Shown: positions 16,354-25,585, counted from the first letter of the stretch. The stretch is DNA of 64,000 nucleotides from Pandoraea vervacti (GCF_000934605.2 NZ_CP010897.2:4836001-4900000); one strand, 5' to 3'. Program-made: numbers and translations. The notes: a model not told the origin generated them from the sequence alone.

Positions 16354-17159
16354 TCGGTTGCCAGGATCTTTCGGTCCGGTTCGGACCGAACGTCGCGCTG
16401 GAGGGCGTGAGCGCCACCTTTGCGCCGGGCGTGCTTTCGGCGGTCGTCGGCCCCAATGGGGGCGGCAAGACCACGTTGCTGCGCGCGCTTGCCGGGCTGC
16501 AAAAGACGTCACACGGCAAAGTCGTGCGCGACGGGCCGGTGGCCTATCTGTCGCAACGCCCCGAGACGGATCACCGTTTCCCGATGTGCGTGGAGGAGTA
16601 CGTGCTCACAGGCACGTGGCGCCGCACAGGCGATGCCGGCCGCCTCGGGCACGACGAGTTCGCGCGCGCCATCGATGCGCTCGAGCGCGTTGGCCTCGCC
16701 GACAAGCGCGCGCAGGCGCTGGAAGTCTTGTCCGGCGGTCAATGGCAGCGCGCCCGCTTCGCGCGCCTGATTGTCGAAGACGCGCCCATCGTTTTGCTGG
16801 ATGAACCCCTGACCGGCATCGACGTGCCTTCGGCGGAACTGTTGCTGGCCCTGCTGGATCAATGGCGCAGCGAGGGTCGTACCGTCGTGACGGTTCTCCA
16901 CGACCTGCCGCTGGTGCTCGAACGCTTTGCGCACGTGGCGGTGATGGCAGGACGGCTGGTGTCCTCGGGCGCCCCGGCGGACTGCCTGCACAGCGGATTT
17001 GCGTCAGCGAACGGCGCAGGCGGGGGCGCCCTCGGCGGGCTGTCGGGCGCGGGAGGTTACACCGCGTTCGCGCCAAACCAGCCCTTGCAACCCGTGCGGC
17101 CCTCCCAGTCGTCGCAGGCGGTCGGCGCCGCCCTTCCGTTGCCGGGAGGTCGTCAATGA
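16350..17159 (+). CDS. znuC: Zinc/manganese-type ABC importer ATP-binding protein (ZnuC-like)
   Basis: This 269-residue ATPase carries Walker A GPNGGGKTT at residues 34-42, signature LSGGQ and Walker B IVLLDEPLTGID, with the H-loop in TVLHDLP. This places it among metal importers of the ZnuC/MntB type. The GTG at 16350 is chosen because AAGGGG lies 7 nt before it; an in-frame TTG at 16248 would add a stretch unlike the family. The C-terminal 50 residues after the ATPase core are Gly/Ala/Gln-rich and of low complexity. The stop overlaps the permease start (ATGA). Confidence 0.88.
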   Translation: MIGCQDLSVRFGPNVALEGVSATFAPGVLSAVVGPNGGGKTTLLRALAGLQKTSHGKVVRDGPVAYLSQRPETDHRFPMCVEEYVLTGTWRRTGDAGRLGHDEFARAIDALERVGLADKRAQALEVLSGGQWQRARFARLIVEDAPIVLLDEPLTGIDVPSAELLLALLDQWRSEGRTVVTVLHDLPLVLERFAHVAVMAGRLVSSGAPADCLHSGFASANGAGGGALGGLSGAGGYTAFAPNQPLQPVRPSQSSQAVGAALPLPGGRQ

Positions 17160-18019
17160 GCGCACTGCTCGGCCTGATCGTCGGTCCGTTCGCGGAATTC
17201 GACTTCATGCGGCATGCCCTCGTGGGCAGTCTGGCGCTATCGCTGGGCTGCACGCCTGTCGGGGTGTTCTTGCTGCTGCGCCGCATGAGCCTGATGGGCG
17301 ACTCGCTCTCGCACGCGGTGCTGCCGGGCGCGGCCGTCGGTTATCTGATCGGTGGCTTGTCGCTGCCCTGGATGGCCGGGGGCGGCATGATCGCTGGCCT
17401 GCTCGTCGCCCTGCTTGCCGGGTTGTCGAGCCGACGCACCCGACTCGACGAAGGGGCGTCGTTTGCCGGTTTCTATCTACTGGCGCTCGCGGGCGGCGTG
17501 GTCATCGTGTCGAAGTGGGGGAACAGCGTCGACCTGATGAATCTGCTGTTCGGCTCGGTCCTGGCCGTGGACGACCCGTCGCTGATTCTCGTGGCGGCGA
17601 TCACCACGGTGACGCTGCTCTGGTTCGGTTGGCATTATCGCGGTCTGGTGCTCGACAGCGCGGATCCCACGTTCCTCGGGCAGGGCCAGGGCAAGGGGGT
17701 GATGCGTTATCACCTCGGCTTTACCGTGCTGACGGTGATGAATCTCGTCGCCGGCTTTCAGGCCATGGGCACGCTCATGGCCGTGGGCCTGATGATGCTC
17801 CCGGCCGCGACGGCGCGCCTCATCGCGCGCACGCTGCCCGGCATGCTGCTGGCCGCATGGCTGGTCGCCAGCGCCTCGAGTGTGATCGGGTTGCTGGTTT
17901 CGTACTATCTGGCCTGCCCGTCAGGGCCGGCCATCGTTTTGACGGCAGGTGTCGCCTATTTGAGCGCGCTGCTGGTTTCGCCGGGCACGACCAATACTGC
18001 CAAGGCTTCGGCGCTTTAA
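17156..18019 (+). CDS. znuB: Zinc/manganese-type ABC importer permease (ZnuB-like)
   Basis: This 287-residue integral membrane protein of the ABC-3 family has about eight hydrophobic segments. Family landmarks include GCTPVGVFLLLRRMSLMGDSLSHAVLPG, where conserved Asp and His residues follow the first helices, and LMAVGLMMLPAATARLIA late in the protein. The ATG at 17156 overlaps the ATPase stop and follows GGGAGGT, so translation is coupled. It forms the channel for the metal delivered by the binding protein encoded next. Confidence 0.9.
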   Translation: MSALLGLIVGPFAEFDFMRHALVGSLALSLGCTPVGVFLLLRRMSLMGDSLSHAVLPGAAVGYLIGGLSLPWMAGGGMIAGLLVALLAGLSSRRTRLDEGASFAGFYLLALAGGVVIVSKWGNSVDLMNLLFGSVLAVDDPSLILVAAITTVTLLWFGWHYRGLVLDSADPTFLGQGQGKGVMRYHLGFTVLTVMNLVAGFQAMGTLMAVGLMMLPAATARLIARTLPGMLLAAWLVASASSVIGLLVSYYLACPSGPAIVLTAGVAYLSALLVSPGTTNTAKASAL

Positions 18020-18031
18020 GAGAGGGAAACA

Positions 18032-18991
18032 ATGTTCGGATTGAGTCAACGGGGCAAGCCGCAGAACACATCGCGGCCCGGCGCACGATTTTCTGCCGCG
18101 CTCGTCGGTGTTTTTGCCGCCATGTTCGCGCTGGCGATGACGTTCGCCGCGCCGGCGCGCGCGCAGGACACACGGCTGCCGGTCGGCGTGAGCTTCAGCA
18201 TTCTGGCCGACATCGTGAAATCCGTCGGCGGCGACCGGATCGACGTCACCACGCTCGTCGGCCCGGATCAGGACACCCACACCTATGAACCGACCCCGGC
18301 CGACGTCGCCAAGCTGTCGGGCACCAAGCTGTTCTTCGTCAACGGTCTGGGCTTCGAAGGCTGGTTGCCTCGCCTGATGAAGTCGAGCCACTATCCCGGC
18401 CAGCTCGTCACCGTCACCAAGGGCCTGAAACCCCGTACGATGGTCGACGACGGCAAGACCGTGACCGATCCGCACATGTTTCAGGACCCCGAGCGCGTGA
18501 AGACGATGGTGGACAACATTGCCGCCGCGCTCTCGCAGGCCGACCCGGCGGGCGCCAGCTACTACGCCGAGCGCGCCAAAAACTATCGGGGCGCGCTGGA
18601 CGACCTGATCAAGTGGGCCGACAAGCAGTTGGCGGCCATTCCGCCCTCGCGGCGCGTGGTCCTGACCTCGCATGACGCTTTCGGCTATCTCGGCCAGCGC
18701 TTCAGCATCAAGTTCCTTGCACCGGAAGGCGTGTCGACGCAGAGCGAAGCGAGCGCCAAGGACGTGGCGAACCTGATTCGCGTGATCCGCCGCACGGGCA
18801 TCCGGGCGGTATTCATGGAAAACATTTCCAATCCGCGTCTGGTGCAACGCATTGCGCACGATGCCAAGGTCACGGTCGACGGCAAGCTTTACTCCGACGC
18901 CCTGTCGAAGAACCCGGAAGCGACGACCTATCTTCAGTTGTTCCAATACAACATCCGGGCGCTGGCCACGGCCATGAAGGACAACCGCTGA
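18032..18991 (+). CDS. znuA: Metal ABC importer substrate-binding protein (TroA/ZnuA family)
   Basis: This 319-residue cluster A-I binding protein has a signal peptide over residues 1-44 (core AALVGVFAAMFALAMTFAA, cleavage after ARA). The four metal ligands align with TroA: H83 (DTHTYEP), H148 (DPHMF), H214 (SHDAFGY) and D289 (LYSDAL). The acidic His-rich loop typical of enteric ZnuA is absent, so Zn versus Mn is open; the Zur-like operator favours Zn. It starts 12 bp after the permease stop, and a terminator follows the gene. Confidence 0.9.
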   Translation: MFGLSQRGKPQNTSRPGARFSAALVGVFAAMFALAMTFAAPARAQDTRLPVGVSFSILADIVKSVGGDRIDVTTLVGPDQDTHTYEPTPADVAKLSGTKLFFVNGLGFEGWLPRLMKSSHYPGQLVTVTKGLKPRTMVDDGKTVTDPHMFQDPERVKTMVDNIAAALSQADPAGASYYAERAKNYRGALDDLIKWADKQLAAIPPSRRVVLTSHDAFGYLGQRFSIKFLAPEGVSTQSEASAKDVANLIRVIRRTGIRAVFMENISNPRLVQRIAHDAKVTVDGKLYSDALSKNPEATTYLQLFQYNIRALATAMKDNR

Positions 18992-19020
18992 TCGGGCCGC
19001 AGGCTCTCCCGCTCCCGCAC

Positions 19021-19046
19021 GGTGCACGCGGTATAATGCGTGCACC
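19021..19046. promoter_or_regulatory. Perfect dyad enclosing a TATAAT element upstream of miaB
   Basis: GGTGCACGC (19021-19029) and GCGTGCACC (19038-19046) are exact inverted copies, and the 8-nt spacer holds a consensus -10 hexamer TATAAT (19032-19037). No good -35 is seen 16-18 bp upstream. It lies 150 bp before miaB and ahead of the terminator hairpin at 19077, so it may not serve miaB directly. Confidence 0.5.
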
Positions 19047-19076
19047 ACACACCGGCCCCGCTACGGAGGTCCGGAC

Positions 19077-19099
19077 AGGCCGGCCATGCCGGCTTTTGC
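19077..19099 (+). terminator. Terminator-like hairpin after the metal importer operon
   Basis: GCCGGC (19079-19084) and GCCGGC (19088-19093) form a 6-bp stem with a 3-nt CAT loop, followed by TTTTGCGTTT. It stands between the binding-protein gene and miaB. Confidence 0.6.
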
Positions 19100-19197
19100 G
19101 TTTGGGTCATCCCATTTCTCGCATGACCCGAGACTGAACCCCTGAAACACTCAATACGGACGCCCCCAGGTCAACCACTGCGAACGGCGCACACTCA

Positions 19198-20541
19198 ATG
19201 GCAAAGAAGATTTACATCAAGACGTTCGGCTGTCAGATGAACGAGTACGACTCCGACAAGATGGCGGACGTGCTCGGGGCCGCCGAAGGCCTCGAAAAGA
19301 CGGATACCCCCGAAGACGCCGACGTCATTCTCTTTAACACCTGCTCTGTGCGCGAAAAGGCGCAGGAGAAGGTGTTCTCGGATCTGGGCCGCATGCGCGC
19401 CCTCAAGGAAATCAAGCCGGATCTGGTGATTGGTGTCGGTGGCTGCGTGGCCAGTCAGGAAGGCGCGGCCATCGTGCAGCGCGCCCCGTACGTGGACGTC
19501 GTGTTCGGACCGCAAACCCTGCACCGACTGCCGCAGATGCTCGAAGCGCGCCGCTCGACGGGCCGCTCGCAGGTGGACATCTCCTTCCCGGAAATCGAAA
19601 AGTTCGACCACCTGCCGCCCGCCAAGGTCGAAGGCGCCACGGCGTTCGTCTCGATCATGGAAGGCTGCTCGAAGTATTGCAGCTACTGCGTGGTGCCCTA
19701 CACCCGCGGCGACGAAGTCTCGCGCCCGTTCGAGGACGTGCTCACCGAAATTGCCGGCCTCGCGGAACAGGGCGTGCGTGAAATCACGCTGCTTGGTCAG
19801 AACGTGAACGCCTATCGCGGCCTGATGGCGGACGGCGAAATTGCCGACTTCGCGCTGCTCATCGAGTATGTGGCCGAAGTGCCAGGCATCGAGCGCATTC
19901 GCTACACGACCAGTCATCCGAAGGAATTCACGCAGCGTCTGATCGACACCTACGCCAAGGTGCCTAAACTCGTGAGTCATCTGCACCTGCCGGTGCAGCA
20001 CGGGGCCGATCGCGTGCTCTCCGCCATGAAGCGCGGCTACACGGTGCTGGAATACAAGTCGATCATCCGCCGCTTGCGCCAGGTGCGCCCGGACATGTCG
20101 ATGTCGTCGGACTTCATCGTCGGCTTCCCCGGCGAGACGGAAGAGGATTTCGACAAGCTCATGGCGATGATCCACGAGATCGGTTACGACACCAGCTTCT
20201 CGTTCATTTACAGCCCTCGCCCGGGCACCCCGGCCGCGAACCTGCCGGACGACACGCCGCGCGAAGTGAAGCTGCGCCGTTTGCAACACCTGCAGGCCGT
20301 GATCGAGGAGAACGCCGCGCGCATCAGCCAGAGCATGGTGGGCTCGCGTCAGCGTATTCTGGTCGAAGGTGTCTCGCGCAAGGACCCGAACGAGCTGCAA
20401 GGCCGCACGGAGAACAACCGCGTGGTCAACTTCCCGGCGCCCGAGGCGCAACGCGCAGGGCTGATCGGCCAGATGACCGATGTCGTGATCACTTTCGCCT
20501 ACCCGCACTCGCTGCGCGGCGAACTGGTCACCACGCACTGA
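19198..20541 (+). CDS. miaB: tRNA-2-methylthio-N6-isopentenyladenosine37 synthase (MiaB)
   Basis: This 447-residue radical-SAM methylthiotransferase adds the 2-methylthio group to i6A37 of tRNAs reading codons that begin with U. The N-terminal UPF0004 domain binds a second cluster through C12, C49 and C83. The radical-SAM triad C157-x3-C161-x2-C164 lies in MEGCSKYCSYC, and a TRAM domain closes the protein. The length matches the family. The ATG at 19198 gives the canonical start KKIYIKTFGCQMN, though the ribosome site is poor. It leads the conserved series miaB-phoH-ybeY-corC-lnt. Confidence 0.97.
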   Translation: MAKKIYIKTFGCQMNEYDSDKMADVLGAAEGLEKTDTPEDADVILFNTCSVREKAQEKVFSDLGRMRALKEIKPDLVIGVGGCVASQEGAAIVQRAPYVDVVFGPQTLHRLPQMLEARRSTGRSQVDISFPEIEKFDHLPPAKVEGATAFVSIMEGCSKYCSYCVVPYTRGDEVSRPFEDVLTEIAGLAEQGVREITLLGQNVNAYRGLMADGEIADFALLIEYVAEVPGIERIRYTTSHPKEFTQRLIDTYAKVPKLVSHLHLPVQHGADRVLSAMKRGYTVLEYKSIIRRLRQVRPDMSMSSDFIVGFPGETEEDFDKLMAMIHEIGYDTSFSFIYSPRPGTPAANLPDDTPREVKLRRLQHLQAVIEENAARISQSMVGSRQRILVEGVSRKDPNELQGRTENNRVVNFPAPEAQRAGLIGQMTDVVITFAYPHSLRGELVTTH

Positions 20542-20575
20542 ACGACGGAAAGACAGAAAAGCAGCGCGAACATGA

Positions 20576-21712
20576 ATGGACCGGCGGGAGACAGGCATGC
20601 CTGCCCGCCACCCCGGCTCCATCGAACGACCTGAACAGGCAACCGACCGGATCATCTTGAAAGCACCCGTCCAAGAATTCACCGCCCCGCGCGACGACAA
20701 TCGCCGTCTGGCCAACCTCTGCGGCCCGCTCGACGAAAACCTGCGTCAGATCGAACAGGCGCTCGACGTCTCGATCACCCGTCGCGGCCATCGCTTCTCC
20801 GTTCGCGGCAAGAGCGCCGCTGTCGCCACCCAGGCGCTCGAGAGCTTCTACAACCGTGCCACCGAGGCGTTATCCGTCGACGACATCCAGTTGGGTCTCG
20901 TGGAAACGCGCCAGGGCCTCGCGCCGACCGTGCGTCACGGCGACGACAACCCGTTCGCCGCCGGCGAGACGGAAGACGGCTCGCCGGTGTTGCACACGCG
21001 CCGCAGCGACCTGCACGGACGCACGCCGGCGCAGCGCGACTACCTCAAGCAGATCCTCTCGCACGACGTGACGTTCGGCATCGGCCCGGCCGGTACCGGC
21101 AAGACGTATCTCGCGGTGGCATGTGCCGTCGATGCGCTCGAGCGCGACGCCGTCAAACGCATCGTGCTCACGCGCCCGGCAGTGGAAGCCGGCGAGCGCC
21201 TGGGCTTTCTGCCCGGCGATCTGGCGCAGAAGGTCGATCCGTATCTGCGCCCCCTTTACGACGCGCTGTACGACCTGCTTGGCTTCGACAAGACGCAGAA
21301 GTATTTCGAGAAGCAGATGATCGAGATCGCGCCGCTCGCGTATATGCGCGGCCGCACGCTCAATCATGCGTTCATCATTCTGGACGAGGCGCAAAACACC
21401 ACGCCCGAACAGATGAAGATGTTCCTCACGCGAATCGGCTTCGGCAGCAAGGCGGTGGTGACCGGCGACACGACACAGGTCGACTTGCCGCGCGGCCAGA
21501 AGAGCGGTCTGATGGAGGCGCAGGTCATTCTGAAGAACGTGCGCGGGATCGCCATGACACGCTTCACGAGCGTGGACGTCGTGCGTCACCCGCTTGTCGC
21601 ACGCATCGTCGAAGCCTACGACGAGCACGCGCAGCATGTGGAAGCCGGACTCGACCTGCCGGCGTCGGAGCGCCCTGCCCGCGCGTCGCGCGCCGCCGGA
21701 GGCAAGGCATGA
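20576..21712 (+). CDS. ybeZ: PhoH family ATPase (YbeZ/PhoL)
   Basis: This 378-residue PhoH-like P-loop protein works with the neighbouring YbeY in RNA metabolism in other bacteria. Walker A GPAGTGKT is at residues 170-177, and Walker B is AFIILDEAQNTT. The N-terminal third shows a small KH-like RNA-binding region (LDVSITRRGHRFSVRG). The start is uncertain: ATG at 20576, ATG at 20597 or the TTG at 20657 (KAPVQEFTAPRD, which is where many relatives begin). Its stop overlaps the ybeY start as ATGA. Confidence 0.93.
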   Translation: MDRRETGMPARHPGSIERPEQATDRIILKAPVQEFTAPRDDNRRLANLCGPLDENLRQIEQALDVSITRRGHRFSVRGKSAAVATQALESFYNRATEALSVDDIQLGLVETRQGLAPTVRHGDDNPFAAGETEDGSPVLHTRRSDLHGRTPAQRDYLKQILSHDVTFGIGPAGTGKTYLAVACAVDALERDAVKRIVLTRPAVEAGERLGFLPGDLAQKVDPYLRPLYDALYDLLGFDKTQKYFEKQMIEIAPLAYMRGRTLNHAFIILDEAQNTTPEQMKMFLTRIGFGSKAVVTGDTTQVDLPRGQKSGLMEAQVILKNVRGIAMTRFTSVDVVRHPLVARIVEAYDEHAQHVEAGLDLPASERPARASRAAGGKA

Positions 21713-22272
21713 GCAGCGGGAGTCCCCGTGCGCCACGCCATGCGCTCACGCTGACGAACCAGTTCGTGGCGGGCGCCGCATTCGCGTCGCACAAGGCCCT
21801 GCTCACGCGCACCGCCGTGCGCCGCTGGGTGCAGGCCGCCCTGCTGGCCGACGCCGAACTCACGCTGCGCTTCGTCGACGCCGAAGAAGGCCAGACGCTC
21901 AATCGCGGCTATCGCGGCAAGGATTACGCCACGAACGTGCTGACGTTCGCTTACGCGCAGGACGAAAACGATCCGGTCACGGGCGACATCGTGCTGTGCT
22001 GCCCGGTGGTCGAGCGCGAAGCGAACGAACAGGGCATTTCGCTCGAAGCGCATTACGCGCACCTGATCGTGCACGGTGTGCTGCACGCACAAGGCTACGA
22101 TCACGAGGAAGACGACGAAGCGCAGGAAATGGAAAGCCTGGAAACCGAGATTCTCGCCGGTCTGGGCTATGCCGATCCCTACGCAGCGGAGAAGTCGCCG
22201 ACACCGACACAAGCCGCGCCATCCCCCCAACCGCCCGACGCCCGCAAGCCGGCCAAATCGCGCCGCGCCTGA
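21709..22272 (+). CDS. ybeY: Endoribonuclease/rRNA maturation factor YbeY
   Basis: This 187-residue YbeY-family metalloprotein acts in 16S rRNA 3' end maturation and ribosome quality control. The zinc motif HGVLHAQGYDH gives H122, H126 and H132. The N-terminus (LTNQFV) and RGKDYATNVLTF agree with the family. The last 30 residues are a Pro/Ala/Lys-rich tail not needed for the fold. Translation is coupled to phoH through the ATGA overlap. Confidence 0.96.
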   Translation: MSSGSPRAPRHALTLTNQFVAGAAFASHKALLTRTAVRRWVQAALLADAELTLRFVDAEEGQTLNRGYRGKDYATNVLTFAYAQDENDPVTGDIVLCCPVVEREANEQGISLEAHYAHLIVHGVLHAQGYDHEEDDEAQEMESLETEILAGLGYADPYAAEKSPTPTQAAPSPQPPDARKPAKSRRA

Positions 22273-22281
22273 CAATCGCCC

Positions 22282-22977
22282 ATGGACCGTATCCCCGATC
22301 GACCGACCGCCCCTGACGCTAGCGATACCGCACGGGACAGCCTCTCGAGCGGCCCCGGATGCACCCGATATCCGCCCGACCTCGGCGTATCGCGTCACCT
22401 GACGCAGGAAGAGATGAGCGCATCGCTGGACGCCGCGCTCATCGACTGGGACGGCCGTGAGGATCTGTGGATCTTCGCTTACGGCTCGCTCATCTGGAAT
22501 CCCGGCATGCCGGTCGAGGAAAGCCATCGCGCTCGCGTGCATGGCTACCACCGGGGGTTGTATCTGTGGTCTCGCGTCAATCGCGGCACGCCCGAGCAGC
22601 CGGGACTCGTGCTGGCGCTCGATCGCGGCGGTTCGTGTGCGGGCGTGGCGATGCGACTCGCGGCCAGGCACGCGCGTGCGGAACTCGAAACGCTCTGGTA
22701 TCGGGAGATGGCGATGGGCTCGTATCGTCCGATGTGGCTCAACTGCCAGTTGGCGGACGGCCGGACGAAACCCGGGCTGGCCTTCGTCATGCGGCGCGAA
22801 GCCGTGAGCTACGCCGGGCGTCTGCCCGATGCCATCATCCGTCAGGTCTTCGATCAGGCGCAGGGACGCTACGGCACCACGCACGATTACGTCGCCCGCA
22901 CGGTCAAGGCGCTGCGCGAAGCCGGCATGCCCGATCCGGCGCTCGAAGCCTTGCTGCACCGCTGCGGTGCAAAGTGA
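22282..22977 (+). CDS. Gamma-glutamylcyclotransferase (ChaC-like)
   Basis: This 231-residue protein of the ChaC family would degrade glutathione to 5-oxoproline and Cys-Gly. The glutamyl-binding loop WIFAYGSLIWNP is clear. The Glu in LWYREMAMGSY is placed like the catalytic Glu of the family; this is an alignment by eye. It starts 9 bp after ybeY. In most Burkholderiales I know, ybeY is followed directly by corC, so this gene looks inserted into the series. The first 45 residues are low-complexity, and an ATG at 22414 (MSASLDAAL) is an alternative start. Confidence 0.88.
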   Translation: MDRIPDRPTAPDASDTARDSLSSGPGCTRYPPDLGVSRHLTQEEMSASLDAALIDWDGREDLWIFAYGSLIWNPGMPVEESHRARVHGYHRGLYLWSRVNRGTPEQPGLVLALDRGGSCAGVAMRLAARHARAELETLWYREMAMGSYRPMWLNCQLADGRTKPGLAFVMRREAVSYAGRLPDAIIRQVFDQAQGRYGTTHDYVARTVKALREAGMPDPALEALLHRCGAK

Positions 22978-23125
22978 TTTCGTGGGCGGGGCGACTGAAA
23001 TGTCCTGAAATACGCACATCGTCGGCGCCGGAATGCGGGCCGTCTGACGCGGAGATGCCGCACATCTGGTGTATCCTTGAGCTTCCTGTAACAGCTCGGC
23101 GTCCGCCCAACTTGGACGCGCCGTC

Positions 23126-24001
23126 ATGAACGACCCTTATCCCAGTCGACCCGGTCGAAAAAACACCGAAAAACCTCGCTCTCTGCTCGAACGCCTCACC
23201 GATCTGATTTCCCCGGAGCCGGAGTCGCGCGCAGAGTTGCTCGAAATTCTGCAAGACGCTCACGCCCGTAACCTGATGGACGCCGATTCGCTGGCGATGA
23301 TCGAGGGCGTATTCCAGGTGGCCGACCTGTGCGCCCGCGACATCATGGTGCCGCGCGCGCAAATGGACGCCATCAACATCGAACAGACTCCCGAAGCATT
23401 TGTCCCCTTCGTGCTGGAGCAGGCGCACTCGCGCTATCCGGTCTACGAAGGCAATCGCGACAACATCATCGGCATTCTGCTCGCGAAGGATCTGCTGCGT
23501 TACTACGCCAATCACGACTTCGACGTGCGCGACATGCTGCGCCCGGCCGTGTTCATTCCGGAATCGAAGCGTCTGAACGTGCTGCTGCACGACTTCCGCG
23601 TCAATCGCAACCACATCGCCATCGTCGTGGACGAGTACGGCGGCGTGGCCGGGCTCATCACGATTGAAGACGTGCTGGAGCAAATCGTCGGCGACATCGA
23701 AGATGAGTACGACTTCGACGAAGAAGAGGACAACATCATCGCAGCGCCCGACGGTACGTATCGCATTCGCGCGCTCACGGAAATCGAACAGTTCAACGAA
23801 GCGTTCGGCACGCAGTTCCACGACGACGAAAACGACACCATCGGCGGTATGATCACGCACCAGTTCGGCCGTGTGCCGCGCCGGGGTGAGCGCATGCGCA
23901 TCGGCAATCTCGTGTTCGAAGTGCTGCGCGCCGATGGCCGTCAGGTTCACATGCTGCTGTTGCGGCGCGTGGAACCGGCGCCGGCCGTTCAGCCTGAATA
24001 A
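23126..24001 (+). CDS. corC: CorC/HlyC family transporter-associated protein (CBS pair)
   Basis: This 291-residue soluble CorC-type protein is associated with magnesium and cobalt efflux in enterics. Two CBS domains span roughly residues 70-190 (ARDIMVPRAQMDAI; FRVNRNHIAIVVDEYGGVAGLITIEDVLEQIVGDIEDEYD). The C-terminal CorC_HlyC domain ends near EVLRADGRQVHMLLLRRV. No N-terminal membrane domain is present, as in E. coli CorC (292 aa). The ATG at 23126 suits the family. It is followed 27 bp later by lnt, the usual neighbour. Confidence 0.93.
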   Translation: MNDPYPSRPGRKNTEKPRSLLERLTDLISPEPESRAELLEILQDAHARNLMDADSLAMIEGVFQVADLCARDIMVPRAQMDAINIEQTPEAFVPFVLEQAHSRYPVYEGNRDNIIGILLAKDLLRYYANHDFDVRDMLRPAVFIPESKRLNVLLHDFRVNRNHIAIVVDEYGGVAGLITIEDVLEQIVGDIEDEYDFDEEEDNIIAAPDGTYRIRALTEIEQFNEAFGTQFHDDENDTIGGMITHQFGRVPRRGERMRIGNLVFEVLRADGRQVHMLLLRRVEPAPAVQPE

Positions 24002-24028
24002 CGCCCGCGTCACTCAACTCAACGATCC

Positions 24029-25585
24029 ATGCAGGAAATGACCGTCCACGCGCCCGAGCGGCGCTCGTGGCCGGCCTGGCGTGCCCGAGCGCTCGCCGGT
24101 CTGGCCGGCATCGCGCAAACCCTGGCGTTCGCGCCACGCGAGCTCTGGTGGCTGCAACTGCTCGCGATGGCGGGGCTGTTCGCGCTCGTCGAGCGCAGCG
24201 CCTCGCCACGTCAGGCACTCTGGCTCGGCGGCAGCTTCGGCGTCATGTCGTTCGCAAGCGGCATCTGGTGGCTCTACATCAGCATGCACACCTACGGCGG
24301 CATGCCCGGCGTCATGGCGGGCGCGGCGGTCGTCCTGTTCTCGCTCTATCTCGCGATTTATCCCGCGCTCGCGGCGTTCATCACGCGAGCCGTCCCGGCC
24401 ACCGGGCCGTGGCGCGCCCTTGCATTCGCCGGGGCGTGGACGCTGGCCGAATGGCTGCGCGGCACCGTCTTCACCGGCTTTCCCTGGCTCTCGCCCGGCT
24501 ACGCGCATGTGGACGGCCCGCTCGCGGGCTTCGCACCGCTGCTCGGCGTGTACGGCATCACGGGGCTCGCCGCACTGGCCGCGGCATGGTTCGCTCGTGC
24601 GGTGCTACCGGTGGCCGCGAACGCACCGATCGCACGACGCCTGGGCGTTGTCGCCGGCGTACTTGCGCTCATGGGGGCCGGCGCGGGCCTGGCGCGGCAT
24701 GCCTGGACGGCGCCGTCCGGCCAGCCGATCTCGGTGCGCCTGCTGCAAGGCAACGTGCCGCAAGACATGAAGTTCGAGCGCGCGGGCATCGACCATGCGA
24801 TGGCGATGTATCGCGACATGATCGTGGCGGCCCCCGCCGACCTCATCATCACGCCTGAAACCGCGTTTCCGGTGCTGCTGCAAGGCATTCCGCCCGAGGT
24901 TGCCGCGCCGATTCGCGAGTTCGCGGATCGCACCGGCTCGCACGTGGTGCTCGGCGCGGTCGGGGCAACGATCACCGATCGCGGCCCGACCGATCTGACG
25001 AACAGTCTGTTCGGCGTGACGCCGCGCGACCAGACGCTTTACCGTTACGACAAACACCATCTCGTGCCCTTCGGTGAATTCGTGCCGTGGGGCTTTCGCT
25101 GGTTCGTCGACATGATGCACATCCCGCTGGGCGACTTCCTGCGTGGCACCGCCACGCCGGGCGGCTTCCCCATCCGGGACCAGCGCGTGGCGCTCAACAT
25201 CTGCTACGAGGACTTGTTCGGCGAGGAAATCGCGCAGGCGCTTCGCAACATGCCGGTGCCCGCGACGGTACTTGCCAACTCGACCAACCTCGCGTGGTTC
25301 GGCGATACCATCGCGCTCGATCAGCACTTGCAGATCGCCCGCATGCGCACGCTGGAGACGGGGCGTCCGATGCTGCGCGCCACGAACACCGGCGCGACCG
25401 CCATCATCGACGCTCACGGCAAGGTGCAGGCCCGCCTGCCGGCGATGACCGTCGGCGCGCTCACCGGCAACGTCCAGCCGTACAGCGGCCTCACGCCTTA
25501 CGTTCGCTTCGGCAACCTGCCCGCACTAGGGCTCGCGCTCGTGGCGCTGGGGTTCGGTCTGGCGATGACGCGCCGCTCGCGCTGA
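24029..25585 (+). CDS. lnt: Apolipoprotein N-acyltransferase (Lnt)
   Basis: This 518-residue inner-membrane enzyme adds the third acyl chain to the N-terminal Cys of lipoproteins. About seven TM helices fill residues 15-235, then comes the periplasmic nitrilase-like domain. The catalytic triad is visible: E277 (ITPETAF), K342 (YDKHHLVPFGEF) and C392 (NICYED). A last TM helix lies near 490-512. Its substrates include the lipoproteins encoded here (LptE, BamE). The start at 24029 or the ATG at 24038 are both possible. Confidence 0.96.
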   Translation: MQEMTVHAPERRSWPAWRARALAGLAGIAQTLAFAPRELWWLQLLAMAGLFALVERSASPRQALWLGGSFGVMSFASGIWWLYISMHTYGGMPGVMAGAAVVLFSLYLAIYPALAAFITRAVPATGPWRALAFAGAWTLAEWLRGTVFTGFPWLSPGYAHVDGPLAGFAPLLGVYGITGLAALAAAWFARAVLPVAANAPIARRLGVVAGVLALMGAGAGLARHAWTAPSGQPISVRLLQGNVPQDMKFERAGIDHAMAMYRDMIVAAPADLIITPETAFPVLLQGIPPEVAAPIREFADRTGSHVVLGAVGATITDRGPTDLTNSLFGVTPRDQTLYRYDKHHLVPFGEFVPWGFRWFVDMMHIPLGDFLRGTATPGGFPIRDQRVALNICYEDLFGEEIAQALRNMPVPATVLANSTNLAWFGDTIALDQHLQIARMRTLETGRPMLRATNTGATAIIDAHGKVQARLPAMTVGALTGNVQPYSGLTPYVRFGNLPALGLALVALGFGLAMTRRSR

